Assembly: GCA_913009285.1 (NCBI GenBank)
Contig: CAJVYE010000068.1
Coordinates: forward strand, 1 to 6,363
Direction of reading: 5' to 3'
DNA: 6,363 bases
From: an uncultured Nitrospirota bacterium
GTDB lineage: Bacteria > Nitrospinota > Nitrospinia > SZUA-224
A program made the translations under genes and the position numbers. This document shows positions 6,284 to 6,363 of the stretch, one piece after another (the stretch's first letter is position 1; every line of letters begins with the position of its first letter). The notes beneath the pieces are model-generated. The model was given only the letters and a program-made list of their open reading frames with translations. It had not been told where the DNA came from and made no database searches.

Positions 6284-6363
6284 TGTTCAAATTCAGATTA
6301 GAGGGAGTACTAAATTATCGCAGACAGATCGAGGAGAATTTTGAGAGGGAGTTAGCAGATATT
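6283..6363 (+). CDS. fliJ: Flagellar export protein FliJ, 3'-truncated by window end
   Basis: FliJ is a small coiled-coil protein that sits like a gamma-subunit stalk in the FliI hexamer and links it to the export gate; it also recycles chaperones. Only 27 codons are visible. They start MFKFRLEGVLNYRRQIEENF, which fits the FliJ pattern of an F-RL-VL-YR opening followed by a charged helix. The ATG overlaps the fliI stop by one base (TAATG), typical of translational coupling. A weak AAGG lies at 6266-6269. The identification rests on this short N-terminus plus the invariant position after fliI. Confidence 0.9.
   Translation, partial: MFKFRLEGVLNYRRQIEENFERELADI

Overview
The window is a motility locus of a Gram-negative-type flagellated bacterium, at one end of a sequence contig. 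Positions 1-180 are not natural DNA. Positions 115-180 are an Illumina P7/TruSeq-style indexed adapter, and 1-114 look like read-off-the-end noise beyond it. Genomic sequence therefore starts at 181.

From 181 on, all genes are on the + strand: the 3' part of an NtrC-family sigma54-dependent activator (182-961), flgC (proximal rod), fliF (MS ring), fliG (rotor switch), fliH (export ATPase regulator), fliI (export ATPase) and the first 27 codons of fliJ (ATPase stalk chaperone). flgC to fliH are packed at 1-nt gaps or short overlaps, and fliI/fliJ overlap by one base. This looks like one transcription unit, broken only by two repeat-bearing intergenic stretches at 962-1048 and 4835-4963. The products form a functional series: rod, MS ring, C ring, and the soluble ATPase complex that feeds the export gate. 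The sigma54 activator just upstream is plausibly their regulator, as in FlrC/FleR/FlgR systems.

The order resembles flgB-flgC-fliE-fliF-fliG-fliH-fliI-fliJ clusters, but flgB is not next to flgC and fliE is missing between flgC and fliF. The protein sequences, the moderate A+T content and the sigma54 regulator fit a deltaproteobacterial/Nitrospirota-like or related, possibly uncultivated, lineage. The window has no marker that fixes the taxon.

The most unusual structure is a pair of intergenic elements of the same design but unrelated sequence. Each has inverted arms built from 7-bp tandem repeats: AACCCGY-type before flgC, and TAATTTC-type between fliH and fliI. The second forms a perfect 30-bp inverted repeat whose left arm encodes the last codons and stop of fliH. 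No tRNA, rRNA, CRISPR, transposase or convincing promoter was seen.
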